Assembly (NCBI GenBank): GCA_027257055.1
Contig: JAPVLO010000983.1
Coordinates: 186,001 to 250,000, forward strand
Direction of reading: 5' to 3'
Length of the DNA: 64,000 bases
Origin: Cephalopachus bancanus
Lineage: Eukaryota; Chordata; Mammalia; Primates; Tarsiidae
Shown here piece after piece: positions 12,835 to 25,959 of this stretch. The translations under genes were made by a program, and so were the position numbers. Position 1 is the first letter of the stretch; each line of letters starts with the position of its first letter. Under the pieces are notes generated by a model. The model made no database searches. It was not told the DNA's origin and saw only the letters and a list, made by a program, of their open reading frames with translations.

Positions 12835-13329
12835 GAGACTGGAGAACAAGAAGGCTATGCTATTCCAGAAACTATGGGAGAGAAGGCTTTAACAAGGAAG
12901 GGGGAAGCAATGGTATCAAACATTGCTAGAGGGTCAAAGGGAAATAAAACTAAAAAATGGTCATTTCATTCTGTAACAAGGAGCCCCATTTTTGGCTTTC
13001 ATAGTCTAGTAAATATTGATTTTCTTTCCCTGAAAGATGTTTTTATTAAAATGAATAACCTCTCAGAATAAATCTTGGGAAATAGGTCTTAAAGTTTTCA
13101 GCACTGTGTAAACAACCTCTAAATTACAAACCAGTCCTGCACTTACTTAGTCTTGGCCACAACCACAAAGGACCCATCCTCAATACATTCAGTATATTTT
13201 TTCCTGACCTGGACTCTCCTCTTGAATCAAACAATAAAACCTGCTGTTTACATCTGTATACAACTCCATGAGTCTTCCCCGACTAAGAATGTTCTTCTCC
13301 CTTCCTCCTACTCACGTTCTCTCTTTCAA
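12835..13329. other. Intergenic DNA, nothing recognised
   Basis: No gene or named repeat identified. Confidence 0.4.
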
Positions 13330-13905
13330 AAGTATATGTAGGATATATAAATAACTCTTATAACTCAATAATAAAAAGACAGCACAATTAACAAATGGAC
13401 AATAGAGCCGAATAGACATTTCTTGAAAAAAGATATACTAATGGCTAATAAACACTCAAAAAGATACTCAACATTATTAGTTATTAGAAAAATGCAAACC
13501 AGAATGACAGTGAGAAAGCACTTTCCTCTCACTGGGATGTGCGTAATCAGACTAATAATAATAGGTGTTATCAAGGATGTGAATAAATTGGAGCCCTCAT
13601 ACATTGCTGGTAAGAATGTAAAATAGTGCAGCCATTTTGGAAAACAGTCTGGCAATCCCTCAAGATGTTAAACATAGAGACACTATATGACCCAGCAATT
13701 CCATTCCCAGGTATATACACAAGTATTTTGAAAACATATACTCAAAAAAACCTCATGCATGTTTATGGCAGTATTATTCAAGGTAGACAAAATGTGGAAG
13801 CAACTCAAATGTCCATCAACTTCTGAATGGATAAACTAAATATGGTATATCCATATAGTGAAATATTATTCAGCCATAAAAAGGATGACAAATGATTTGA
13901 GTAAT
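13330..13905 (+). mobile_element. Old L1 (L1M-type), ORF2 3' part
   Basis: Degenerate ORF2 C-terminus: AGACATTTCTTGAAAAAAGA, TATGACCCAGCAATTCCATT and TTATTCAGCCATAAAAAGGA in order, with many frame breaks. Confidence 0.75.
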
Positions 13906-14035
13906 GTCACACAAAAATGGTGGGATAGGGAATTCCAGGGCTTCTCAAATGGTTGTAATTGGCTACTGGATAAAGTTAAACTCTTTAATGTGACTCATAC
14001 GACCTTTGTTGTTCTATCCTCTACCCATTCATTAT

Positions 14036-14474
14036 GAGTTGAATTGTGTACCCCAAAATTCATCTGTTGAAGTACTAATCCCTGATTTGTTTTCTAACTT
14101 GGAAATAAGATCATTACAGATGTAATTAGTTAACATGAGGTCATTAGGATAAACCCCAGTCCAATCGAAAATTTGGACACAGAGACACACACAGGGAGAA
14201 CACCATGTAAAGTTCAAGGCAGCGATTGGGGTGATGCCTCTACAAGCAAAGAAATACCAAAAGTTGCCAACAAAGCACCAGAAGCTTGGAGAGAGGCATG
14301 GAACAGATTTTTTCCTTACATCTGTCAGGAAAACAACAACAGCAACAAAAAAAAAAACCCTACAGACAGCTTGATATCAGACTTCTAGCTTCCACAGCTA
14401 TGAGAAAATAAGTTTCTGTTGCTTAACCCACTCTGTTGGTGGTACTTATTATGGCAGCCCTAACAAATTAATAC
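14036..14474 (+). mobile_element. MLT1-type solo LTR (ERVL-MaLR)
   Basis: Reads GAGTTGAATTGTGTACCCCA, TTGGACACAGAGACACACAC, CTTCTAGCTTCCACAGCTAT and AGCCCTAACAAATTAATACA, the order of an MLT1 LTR. No internal coding part is attached, so it is a solo LTR. Confidence 0.7.
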
Positions 14475-14509
14475 ATTATCTTTTTAGCACCATCTTTCAT
14501 CCCTTTTAA

Positions 14510-14990
14510 TTTTCATTTTATTTCCAGCAACACCAACTTCCTTACACTTTGTACATGTCTAATGTTTCTAACCTTTCTGTTTTTGCTAATGCTATTTTTC
14601 TTCATGGAATGCCTTTCTGTCTTTTTGGTCTAGCTAATTTCTACTCATCTGTTAAGATTCAGAGATGCTACTACTTCTTCCAGGGATCCTTCACTGATTA
14701 CTCCTCCACCAGACTGATGTACATGGACTTCTGAGGCATTTCCTATATCCTAAGCATCTTTCCAGCTTTGTGCTTTCCACACTGTATTATAATGTTATGT
14801 TTATAGTTTGCCTCCCCCCACTTCATTCAATAAACTGTGAACTTCTCCAGAAAAGGTCACCAAAATTTCAGTGCCTACCTAGCACAGTATGTTTTTCTTT
14901 GAATGAATGGACTTTTTTCAGTATTTGTTCATCTTCTATCTCTTCATAGCACCTATTAAAGTGCTTCATATGTAGTGGGTGTTCAGTACA
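14510..14990 (+). repeat. L2-like fragment
   Basis: TTCTTCCAGGGATCCTTCACT and later TTCAATAAACTGTGAACTTC resemble L2 sequence upstream of its 3' end. Worn. Confidence 0.4.
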
Positions 14991-14995
14991 TCTTG

Positions 14996-15145
14996 CAGTG
15001 GCTCTCAACTGGGGACATTTGGCATATCTGGAGACATTTTTGGTTGTCACAACTGGGGAAGTCCAACAGTGCATATGACAGCCTCCCCCCTTTCCCAAGA
15101 AGTATCCAGTTCAAAATATTAATAGTACAGAGATTTAGGAACCCT
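14996..15145 (+). mobile_element. MER5A (hAT-Charlie MITE), plus
   Basis: CAGTGGCTCTCAACTGGGGA, GGAGACATTTTTGGTTGTCA and AGATTTAGGAACCCTG mark both ends of a slightly deleted MER5A. Confidence 0.75.
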
Positions 15146-15319
15146 GATCTTGAGTAAATGAGAGATTGAATCTTCTTTTTATACTCTGTACTCACTGTAG
15201 GCCACTTGTGCACTAAATTTGGGTTGTCAGAAAGCTTGCTTTGTTTTTTTATGAGAGTAAGCTATTACTCAGCATGAGATTAAGAGAATATCCCCGCAAC
15301 CAGAATTAAAACTTTGGTA

Positions 15320-15660
15320 ATTAAAAAATACCTAATCAATGGAAGAAGAGATATATAAACTGCAAGTATCTTTATTTATAGAGAATGCTTTATAGCAGTG
15401 AAAATGAATGAATTAGAGCTACATCTATCAACAGGGATAAACATATTATTTTATAATAATATAAGCATAATATTGAATGAGGAAAGCAAATTGCAGAAGG
15501 TACATACAGGATGATACTATTGATGTAAAGTATTACTCAGAGATACACATATGTAGTTAATGCATATAGACATACATGAAAATAATCAAGACCAAATTTG
15601 AGATTGCAAAAGCCTCAGGATGGAGGCGTACACAGGGCTTTGATTGTATTGGTAATGCCT
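15320..15660 (+). mobile_element. Old L1 3' fragment
   Basis: GTGAAAATGAATGAATTAGA and the following sequence resemble the region after ORF2 in L1M elements. Strongly diverged. Confidence 0.4.
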
Positions 15661-15742
15661 TATTTCTTAAACTGGAAAGTGGGCATATCTTTGTTGTTAT
15701 ATTATTCTCTGTAGGTTTATGTATTTTTGAAATATTTAATAC

Positions 15743-16880
<1,138 letters not shown>

Positions 16881-17048
16881 CTAGAATTAAAATAATTTTT
16901 TGCCTTTTAAAGATTTTTCCAAAAAATTTTATAGTATCAAGCCATACATGCTTATTAAAATAAGGTTGAAAAATGTAGGAAAGTAGGAGTAAAACTAAAA
17001 ATTCATTTTCTTTCATCACCTAGAGACATCGACTATTAATGTTTTGAA
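16881..17048 (-). mobile_element. Old L1-type fragment split by Tigger1
   Basis: Worn sequence that appears to continue at 19,725-20,010 (TTTTTCCATGCATATCCTGT, GATATTCCATTGTGCAACTA) on the other side of Tigger1. Confidence 0.4.
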
Positions 17049-17050
17049 TA

Positions 17051-19724
17051 CAGGTATACTTCAGAGATACTGCCGGTTTGGTTCTAGACCACCACAATAA
17101 AGCAAGTCACAAGCATTTTTTTGTTTTCCAGTGCATATAAAAGTTATGTTTACACTGTACTGTAGTCTATTAAATGTGCAACAGCATTATGTCTAAAAAA
17201 CCAATGTATATATTTTAAATAAAAATACTTTATTGCTAAAACATGCTAACTATCATCTGAGCCATCAATGAGTCATAATGTTTTTGCTGGTGGGAGGCCT
17301 TTCATCCATGTTGCTGGCTGCTGACTGATCAGGGTGGTGGTTGCTAAAGGTTGTAGTGGCTGAGACAATTTCTTAAAATAAGACAATAATAAAGTTTGGG
17401 GCATCAACTGACTCTTCCTTTCACAAACGATTTCTCTGTAGCTTGTGATGGCGTTTGATAGCATTTTATCCACAGTAGAACTTTTTCCAAAATTGGAGTC
17501 AATTTTCACAAATCCTTCCACTGCTTTATCAACTAAGTTAATGTAATATTCTAAATCCTTTGTTGTCATTTCAACAATGTTCACAGTATTTTCACCAGGA
17601 GCAGATTCCAACTCAAGAAAGTACTTTCTTTGCTCCTCCAAGCAACTTCTTATCCGGTCAGGTTTTATCATGAGATTTACAGCAATTCAGTTCCATCTTC
17701 AGACTCCATTTCTAATTCTAGTTCTCTTGTTATTTCCACCACATGTGCAGTGACTTTCTCCACTGAAGTCTTTTTTTTTTTTGAGTTGGAGTCTCACTCT
17801 GTTGCCCAGACTGGAGTGCAGTGGCTGCTCCCGGGCACTGCAGCCTCGACCTGCCTGGGTTCTGGCGATCCTTCTGCCTCAGCCTTCCAAGTAGCTGGAA
17901 CTACAGGCGCACGCTACCACACCGGCTGATGTTTGATTTATTGTAGAGATGAGGTCTCGCCAAGTTGCCCAGGTGGGTTTCGAACCCGCGGGCTCAGGCA
18001 ATCCACTCACCTCAGCCTCCCAAGGTGTGGGATTACAGGCTGAGCCACCGAGCCCGGCTTTCCACTGAAGTCTTGAACCCTTCGAAGTCATCCATGAGGT
18101 TTGGAATCAACTTTTCTAAACTTCTGTTAAGGTTGATTTTTGACCTCCTATGACTCATGAATGTTCTTCATGATATCTAGAATGGTATATTATTTCCAAA
18201 AGGTTTTTTATTTAGTTTGCCCAGATTCATCAGAGGAATCATAATTTATGGTAGCTATAGCTTTATGAAGTGTAGGGTTGAGAGTTGAAATTACTCCTTG
18301 ATCCACTCCTTGATTGCAGAATGGATGTTGTGATAGCAGGCATGACAACAGCATTAGTCTTCTTGTACAGAGCTCTGGGGTGATCATGTTTATTGTCAAT
18401 GAACAGTAATAATTTGAAAAGGTTCTTTTTCCCTGGGTAGTAGGTTTCAATAGTAGGCTTAAAATATTCAGTAGACTATGCTGTAAACGGATGTGCTGTC
18501 ATCCAGGCATTATTCTTTCATTTATAGAACACAGGCAGAGTGGATTTAGCATATTTCTTAGGACCCTAGGATTTTCAGAATGGTCAATGAGCACTGAATT
18601 CAACTTAAAACCATGAGCGGTATTAGTCCTTAACAAGAATCAGCCTGTCCTTTGACTTTTTGAAGCCAGGAATTGACTTTGCCTCTCTAGCTATGAAAGT
18701 CCTAGAGAGGCATCTTCTTCCAATATAATGCTGTTTTGTCTACAATGAAAATCTGTTCTTTAGTGTAGTTACCTTCATCACTGATCTTAGCTAGATCTTC
18801 TGGATAACTTGGTGCAGCTTCTCCATCAGTACTGGCTGCTTCACTTTGTACTTTTATGTTATGAAGATGGATTTTTTCCTTAAACCTCCTGAACCACCCT
18901 CTGCTAGCTTCAAACTTTTCTTCTGCAGCTTTATTACCTCTCTCAGTCTCCTTTGAACTGAAGAGAGTTAGGGACTTGCTCTGGATTAGACTTTGGCTTG
19001 AGGGAGTGTTGTAGCTGGCTTGATTTTTTTTTTTTTAATCCAGACTACCAAAACTTTCTCTACATCAGCAATAAGGCTGTTTCACTTTATTACCATTTGT
19101 GTGTTCACTGGAGTAGCACTTTTAATTTCCTTCAAGAATTTTTCGTTTGCATTCACAACTTGGCTGTCTGACACAAGAGGCTTAGCTTTTAGCCTATCTC
19201 AGCTTTTGACACGCTTTCCTCACCAACCTTAATCATTTCTAGCTTTTGATTTAAAATGAGAGATGTGCTACTCTTCCTTTCATTTGAACATTTAGAGGCT
19301 ATTGTGGGGTTATTAACTGACTTAATTTCAATATTATTGTATCTCAGGAAATAGGAAGTCTGAGGAGAGGGAGATGACAGATCGGTCAGTTGGTGAAGCA
19401 ATGAGAACACATGCAACATTGATCAATTAAGTTCACCATCTTATATGGGCGTGGTTTGTGGTGCTCCAAAACAATTACAATAATCACATCAAATGTCACT
19501 GATTACAGGTCACCATGACAGATATAAAAATAATGAAAAAGCTTGAAATATTGTGAGAATTAGCAAAATATGACACAGAAGCACATAGTGAGCAAATGCT
19601 GTTGCAAAATTTGTGTTGGTAGACTTGCTTGATGCAGGGCTGCCACAGACTTTCAATTTGTAAAAAAAGGCAGTATCTACAAAAAATGCAATTAAGCAGA
19701 GTGCAATAAAATGGGGTATGCCTG
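17051..19724 (-). mobile_element. Tigger1 DNA transposon, near full length, minus, carrying an Alu
   Basis: Both termini are present: CAGGTATACTTCAGAGATAC at the left and the inverted form ending GGGGTATGCCTG at the right, with TA at 17,049-17,050. About 2.38 kb without its Alu, close to the 2.4-kb Tigger1 consensus. On the minus strand the pogo-like transposase is recognisable but broken: the CENP-B-type helix-turn-helix start (SLILNQKLEMIKVGEESVSK) near 19,200-19,330 and a C-terminal part at 17,273-17,671. Many stops and frameshifts; a fossil, not a gene. Confidence 0.92.
17773..18060 (-). mobile_element. Lineage-type Alu inside Tigger1, minus
   Basis: Flanked by perfect TCCACTGAAGTCTT at 17,759-17,772 and 18,061-18,074; the Tigger1 sequence resumes without loss. 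High CpG retention (GAACCCGCGGGCTC) indicates a relatively young copy. Confidence 0.95.
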
Positions 19725-20010
19725 TTTTTCCTTTTAATCTTTTTCCATGCATATCCTGTTTCCATTAATAGTTGTGATTATATTTTATATTAAATGTTGC
19801 ATCCTACTTTCAATTGATATTATGGCATAAGCATTTCTCTGTCATTATAAACTGTGTGTAAATATCAATTTGATTGGCTATATGATATTCCATTGTGCAA
19901 CTATGCTATAATTTACTTAACCATTGAACAACTAATTCTTTCTATTATTTTATTATTCTAAGTAATACTGAGATTAACACAGTTGAACAAAAACAGTATG
20001 TTCATCTCTT
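19725..20010 (-). mobile_element. Old L1-type fragment, second part
   Basis: Continuation of 16,881-17,048 beyond Tigger1; contains ATAATTTACTTAACCATTGA. Confidence 0.4.
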
Positions 20011-20035
20011 TTACCTTAGGACACATTCATTTGTT

Positions 20036-20900
20036 CGTTTTGCAAATATCACTGAGTGCTTACTATGTGCCAGGTTGTATGCTAGGTGCTAAGTTTCTGC
20101 CTTGAGTGGCATGTTGTCATTCACTGAGATAGGAAATGCTGGAGGAGGAGCAAATTTAAGAGAAAGGATGGTAGGTTTAACTTTGGATGTCTTGAATTTG
20201 TGTTGTCTGCAGGACATCCAAGTGGTGATGTCAAGAATACACACCTCAATGAAGTGGTCTGGGTAGAGTTACAGAATTACAATTGTGACAATATAAATGG
20301 TAATTAAAGCCAACTGAGTGAAATAGATTGTTTTGGGAGGTAATATATATATATTTATCCTAGTCCTGAGAATGACTTTCAGAGGTCAGATAGAAGGAGA
20401 GGAACCTACAAAAGTGACTGAGGGGACAGCAAAGAAGTAGGAGGAAAAACAAAAATGTATAGTGTCATATATGCATCTTACAGTAAGAGTTTCAAGGAGG
20501 AGGAAATGGTTAACAGTATAGGGGAGAAGCCAAGCAAGATAAGGACCATTTATATATTTATTGATTGATGGATTTATTGACACAAAGGCCATTGGTTGAA
20601 TATCTTGTTGAGCACAGTTTCAGTGGGGAAGGAAGCCAAATTGCTGAGAACTGAGAAATGATTGAGAAGTCAAGGGAATGAAAATTGCAACTACACCTGT
20701 AAAATACATTTTCAGTAATCTGTCCATAAAAAGAAGCTAAAGAGGGACCTTGTGTATAGGTAGGATATATATATTTTTAAAGATGGTATAGACTTGAGCA
20801 TGTTTAATTGCTGATGACAGGTGAGGAAGATGTGATCATGTTTAATTACTGATGCAAAGAAGTGAGAGAGAGAGGGTAGAGGGGAGGGAGAAGAATCTGC
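20036..20900 (-). repeat. L2-like block, minus
   Basis: CACTGAGTGCTTACTATGTG and CCAGGTTGTATGCTAGGTGC are the reversed L2/MIR-type 3' end. Following G/A-rich sequence (GACATCCAAGTGGTGATGTC, TTCAAGGAGGAGGAAATGGT) resembles the same old family. Confidence 0.45.
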
Positions 20901-21122
20901 AATTACTGGGTAGATATGTCATTTTAAAGTTTACTAATATATATTGCTCACATGCTTTACAAAAGAGGTTTTTAACCATCATACACCCCTGTCAGCAATT
21001 ATGAGAAAGCTTGTACAGTGGTCACTTTGTCATCATTAAGTGTTATAAAAACAAAACTATTTGCCAAATAATTTCATTATTGTTTTAATTTGGTCTTCTT
21101 TGATTACTCGTGAGCTGAATAT

Positions 21123-21296
21123 ATATTTTTTCCTTTCCCTTTTTATTTTATTTTAAAGATGTGGGGTACAATTCAGGGTTAGGTATACAAACGTTAATTA
21201 TGCAGGTACCCTTGTTGATGAAGTGTGACCCTCCCTCCCCTGGCAGTTTCCCTCAACTGCCAATCCCACCCCAACTTCCCTGGCAGTTTCCCACTA
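21123..21296 (-). mobile_element. Short L1 3'UTR insertion, minus, with target duplication
   Basis: Only the L1 3'UTR is present (AGATGTGGGGTACAATTCAG as reverse complement), closely matching the minus L1 at 55.3 kb. Flanked by TGAGCTGAATAT at 21,111-21,122 and 21,297-21,308. Lies about 300 bp upstream of the CpG-rich promoter. Confidence 0.9.
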
Positions 21297-21719
21297 TGAG
21301 CTGAATATTTTAACCAGTTGTGCCCTTGAGTGTGTATGTGTGAATTTAGTCCATGTCCTTTGCCCAAAGCGTTTTCATTTTAGACACTTACCACAAAAGG
21401 CCAAAAGTCAAAGAATCAGAATGATATCATATTTTATCTTCTCAAATCATATAGTTCAGACTCTTTACCTTCCTAGAAGTACAAGACAATTTGACAACTT
21501 AGTTGAACGAAAGAGGTAGGTGATTTTGCCATCTAAGAGAATGACCACAGATGGAAGTAAAGGGGGAAGACACGTCTAGTCTTAGACCCCTATCCTCAGT
21601 CTCTAAGCTCTTTTTCCTAACCCGGAGGACATTCCTTCAGCGCCTCGAGGTTTTGGCTCCCTTAGGTCTCCTGGGCTGAGCGGGCCCCTAGTAAGGAGCC
21701 CGGAGCTCTGTGCGGTCCC

Positions 21720-21899
21720 TTTAAGAGTCCAGCTCCTCCCCGCTCCAGGGAAAGTTGCAGCTTTTTCCGCCTCCCTGGAGCGCGAGAAGGGTCGGCCGCA
21801 GGAACTGGGTGGCTGCCTTCCTGGAGCCGGAGACCCTCCACTGAATCAGGCACTGGGACGTCTCGCCCTCTCTTGGCACCTGTTACAGGTGACAGACGG
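21720..21899 (+). other. SYTL4: Candidate non-coding first exon of SYTL4
   Basis: The segment ends in GACAGACGG followed by GTAAGT, a near-consensus donor (GT at 21,900-21,901). It sits inside the CpG-rich block. The SYTL4 start codon lies in a later exon with its own 5' leader, so at least one upstream non-coding exon is required. The start given is arbitrary within the GC-rich block. The later donor at 22,487/22,488 is an alternative. Confidence 0.45.
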
Positions 21900-22379
21900 G
21901 TAAGTCCGCAGCCGGCGGCCGCCCCCTCGACCTCGGTCTAGGGCTCCTTCTGGGTCCCCAGCCCCTTTTCGCTGCGGAAGCGCCCCCGCCCCCACCTCAG
22001 GGTCCTGCGTTCTTCCCACCCCCTTTCTGCCCTCCCTGTCTTTCCGTCCCCCTAGCTGACTGCCTGTCCGTTCTCCCCAGTCCGCCTCTACCGACCGCAC
22101 TCCCCAGGCTTAGACTCCCGTCTGCTTGGGGCGGTCTCTCCCCGCCACTTTTTCTTCTCCAGGGCGTCTCCTGGCCTCTCCTCTGACCCACCCGTCGCTA
22201 ATGTGAGCTGTGCTCCTTTGGGTGGCGCCTCTTCTCTGTAGCCCTTCGAGCGGGGTGTCCTGGGTTTTTCCCGCCAGCCTGAGCCAAGCCCCTCTAGAGA
22301 ACTGGCCCTGGGGGCAGGGGTGGGGCCGAACTCCTAGAGGGGACTGCACCCTCAAGACGTCCAGTCACCTTTTCGCGGA

Positions 22380-22487
22380 CTCCTCTCGCGGCGCTCGGTC
22401 GTCGCGGGGTCTCTAGCCTGCATTGTCATCGGACCTCCGACCTCGCGGCGGTGGCTTCCCTGGACTTGCTTGGTTAGTCCGCAACAG
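22380..22487 (+). other. SYTL4: Alternative candidate first exon (weak)
   Basis: GCAACAG followed by GTAAAG gives a plausible donor (GT at 22,488-22,489) near the downstream end of the CpG-rich block. CpG-island promoters often have several first exons. Only the donor is supported by sequence; the 5' boundary is a guess. Confidence 0.25.
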
Positions 22488-22560
22488 GTAAAGGCTGAAG
22501 TCCAGTTAGCCAGAGTCCTGCCTCAGTGGGCTCCCTCTGCGCCCGGGGCTGGAGGCGGAA

Positions 22561-23329
22561 CCTGGCAGTGTGCTCTGTCTTGTTGCCCTTTAAGCAAGAG
22601 GTGGGGATTTGCTCCTGGAGGAGGGTCCCCAGAGCCTTCAAAAGGGGCACAGGATATTTCTGTCTTCTGTGATGGTTTGTAATGGGACAGAGAAAATATT
22701 CCTCCAGCTCTTAACGTTGAATAAGATGGTTTTTTTGGTGGTGAAATAATTTAGTTAGGATTCTGGTAGCTTGAAAAAGTAATGGGTTTCTCATTAACCA
22801 GCCCATTCTTCCTCCAGAACACTATTTCTTCAGGACCAGAGGACCTAGCATTCCAGAATACTGCTCTGGGCAGGTTGACCCTAGACCTTGTACATTTGTG
22901 GCAGAAGTTAGCCACAGTACATCCTGGACATCCTATTTCTAACTGGCTGCTTTTCTACTCTTTTAGCTCCCCACCCCTAACTCTCATAAATATATTAATA
23001 GTGAGGTGTTAATGACCTAAAGTGTTTGCCACTGTGGGGAAAACAATGCTTAATGCAGAGTTGCAGCCCTGATGAACTTTTCTGGTTTTTTGGTTGTTTG
23101 TTTTGAAGCATCTACTGGAAATCTTAGTAGAAAAGAACCACCAGCTTGGCTCCCGAGGCTCTTATTGCGCAGGGGATGAACATTTCTGGTAACACAGTTT
23201 CAGGTGCTTCATTACAGGTCAGAACAGCGATATGGAGCTTGAGCTTGGAGGCTTGTTCTGGGCGAATTTGTCTTTGCGTGTATGTAGCATTCTGGTTGAT
23301 GCTCCTGAGCTTTTCTCCTTAAAGGCTGC
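22561..23329. other. SYTL4 intron 1, proximal, nothing recognised
   Basis: Intronic sequence without a repeat family I can name; regulatory elements are possible here but none can be shown. Confidence 0.4.
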
Positions 23330-23530
23330 TACTGAAAATGATTGTTAGAATCTACGAGCCAGACACTGTGAACATAATTATACAATCCTCACAAAAACTC
23401 TATGTGGTAGGCACCATAGTATAACCGTTACGATGAAAAGAAGGCTCTGAGAGGTTAAGTGTCTTGCCCCCAAATCACAGATGGAGGCAGAGCTTGTGTT
23501 CCTACCCTGTCACACAACTAATATTGTCTT
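23330..23530 (-). repeat. MIR SINE, minus
   Basis: CAATCCTCACAAAAACTCTA, GAGAGGTTAAGTGTCTTGCC and CAAATCACAGATGG in MIR reverse order. Confidence 0.7.
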
Positions 23531-24039
23531 GGGTGTTAGAAATACTGATGAGCTCTTGGGTGAGGACTCAATGATTAAAAATTTCCCTTCCAAGTTGAAG
23601 AATAAGTTTAGCACTTTGATTCCACCTTAGATGCACTGTGGAGACTTTGGATCACCTACCTAACTGATGTCTTATCCACTTCATTTCCAACATGGGGCCA
23701 GTTGCCACATTGCCACTATGAGCACATGCCTCTGAGTATATCTGGATGAATAAAACCTCTGGGGCTCTCAGCTCAGTGGTAATGGTCCTCAAGTTAGGAG
23801 AGGATAATCCTGGATTCTAGGGATGCATGCCTGGCTCAACTTCTTCCTTTCCTGCTGGCTGGGGGAGAAATGAGCACTTAGTAAGTGATGAGGATTTCCT
23901 AACAGCCAGGCAAGAGAGCCTGAAGGTGATGGCATGCTGGCTTTGTCATGGGATGGATGCAGTTTCTTAGGAAGGGATAGTCAGGGAGAAAATGTCCTAC
24001 CTGATCCCATCTCTGGGACTTTGCTCAACTGTTCCTTTT

Positions 24040-24680
24040 TTTCTTCTTCCTGAAAAGCTAACTTGCCACCCATATCACCTCCCCTGTCATTAATTCTCAT
24101 TAATCTCTCAAGATATAGCTCTAAAGTCACATTCTTTGGGACAGCCTTACTGTACATACACTTCTTTCTCCCAAGCAGAATTACTAGTATTGGGTGTCCT
24201 AAAGTACTTTGTTAATATTACAGTAAAGCCCTTAATGTACTCTTACACCTAAAAGTTTGTAACTTCTCTAAAGGCAAGAGCTGGATCTTGGAGCTCCCTT
24301 TGCCTTTAACACAAGAGATTGACAACTATTTGTGCCAGGAACTGGAGATATCATGCCTTCAAGGGGCTGAGGTCTAATGATGGTGGGGTTGAAGTACAGA
24401 AAACACCTTCCTGAGGCACTTGAAATCCCACAGCTAGGAATTTGTACTTGAATGTCACCTTCCTAATGACCTGTACCCTGACCTCCTTGTTTAAACTTGG
24501 AACCATTGACTTTACATTATTACATTTTACTTGCTTATTGTCTGCCCCCCAACTGCTACCCATAACGTAAACTGCATGTGGGCAAGGATTGCTGTCTGTT
24601 GTTTTTTATTGTTCTCCAGGTCCCAGAACAGACCCTGGCATCATCATAGGTGCATACTAATCGTTAGTTAATGAATGATA
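24040..24680 (+). repeat. L2 3' part
   Basis: GGGACAGCCTTACTGTACAT, then GTGGGCAAGGATTGCTGTCT and ACAGACCCTGGCATCATCAT follow L2 3' order. Confidence 0.5.
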
Positions 24681-25375
24681 TTATCATTCTAGGAATTTGG
24701 TACTCTTGTGCTCTCCTGGACCTGATACTAAGCCTACCCAGTTTGTCAACCTACAAAGGTGTAAGATTGCCCCAGGCCCAGTTTTCCTTCTGCTGATGAT
24801 AACTTTGACCTAGTTGGAAGTGCTTTCTCTCTCTCTCTCTCTCATGGGTTTCTAGATGGAAATTTCTAAAGTTTAAAAGTGGAAATGTAAAGATGCTGTG
24901 CTTCCTGTTCATAGAAAGGGGGCTGCCCTGGGAGGAGGGGACATGGATTGTCAGATGTCTTGAGGCCTGTCAGGCTTTTGGCAAACTCAGTAAGAGGCTG
25001 GAGAAAGTTCCTGTGCAATGGGGAAGTGAAAGCTCAAAGGAGTAAATGATGCCACAAATTAGGCTTCTGGCTTTAAGTCATCCTTAGCCTTTTAGGCATG
25101 AGGTGGTTATTGGATTATGAACCTTATGGAAAAGCTATACCTGAGTGCTACTTGTATACTTAGCTAGTTTTATACTAAGAATATTATGCAATGAGAAGAA
25201 ACCACTATGTAACATAAAAGAAAAAAAAAATGCTGTTCTGTTTAAGTGTGTTTTGAAATAATCAGAAAGGAAAAGATACAAGAATCTCCGTAAAGACAGA
25301 GAGGAGTTAGACCCTTGATAAGGAGGTAAACATGTGATTCTCACCATTTAATGTGTGTTAACTTCTTTGAAACTT
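24681..25375. other. Intron 1, nothing recognised
   Basis: Includes a short (TCTC)n at 24,826-24,843; otherwise no named repeat. Confidence 0.4.
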
Positions 25376-25940
25376 AAGGTTGTACAAAAAATGATACAGC
25401 TTCTTTTACTAAATGTATCTCCTCAACCTTTGAACTCTGGAGCAAACCAGGGCTCAGTCCATGCACTTTTCTCTTCCCAGAGGATCTCATTTAGTCCCAT
25501 GGCTTTAAATAACATCTCTCTAGACACTTGTCACTTCTAAATTTATGTCTCTGGCCCAGCCTTTCTTATAAGCTGCAGCCTCATATATTCAATAACCTAT
25601 TTGACATCTTTACTTGTCTATTAGATAGAAATGTCAAACTTGACATGGCTAAAACAGCACTCCTAATTGTCCTCACATCCTTACTCCCTTCCCTCAGCCT
25701 CCCCTGTCTCAGTAAAATGGCACCATCCTTTATTCAGTAACTCAAACTAAGAACCTAAAGTCACCCTCGATTCCTCTTTTTCTTTCATTTCCCCACATTC
25801 AATTCAACAGGAAGGCCTGCTGACCTGATTTTCGAACTGTATCATGTATTCTGCTACATATCTCCATCTCTTGTGCCTATCATCCTAGTCCAAGCCACCA
25901 CAAAGCTGCAGCAAAATCCTTGCACAATGCTCAAGGTTAT
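25376..25940 (+). repeat. L2-like fragment, interior
   Basis: AATGTCAAACTTGACATGGC and AAAACAGCACTCCTAATTGT are typical of L2 sequence upstream of its 3' part. Confidence 0.45.
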
Positions 25941-25959
25941 ATGTGTATATATATATCCT

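Larger units (their letters stand above)
21600..22560 (+). promoter_or_regulatory. SYTL4: CpG-rich promoter region of SYTL4
   Basis: This is the only long stretch in the window that is GC-rich with frequent CpG dinucleotides; flanking DNA is AT-rich and CpG-poor. It contains GC-box-like runs (CGCCCCCGCCCCCACC near 21,980) and no TATA box that I can see. It lies about 28 kb upstream of the SYTL4 start codon, on the side where a + strand promoter should be. It also holds two good-looking splice donors (after 21,899 and 22,487). I infer it is the gene's CpG-island promoter. Reverse-strand open frames here are a by-product of GC richness. Confidence 0.75.

Noticed and set aside
17273..17671. 132-codon minus frame as a host gene derived from a transposase
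   Set aside because: Part of a decayed Tigger1 with stops and frameshifts elsewhere; no sign of a maintained frame across the element.
21662..22355. Overlapping minus-strand frames rich in Arg/Gly in the CpG block
   Set aside because: Caused by GC-rich composition; no recognisable protein, and they overlap the presumed promoter and first exon.
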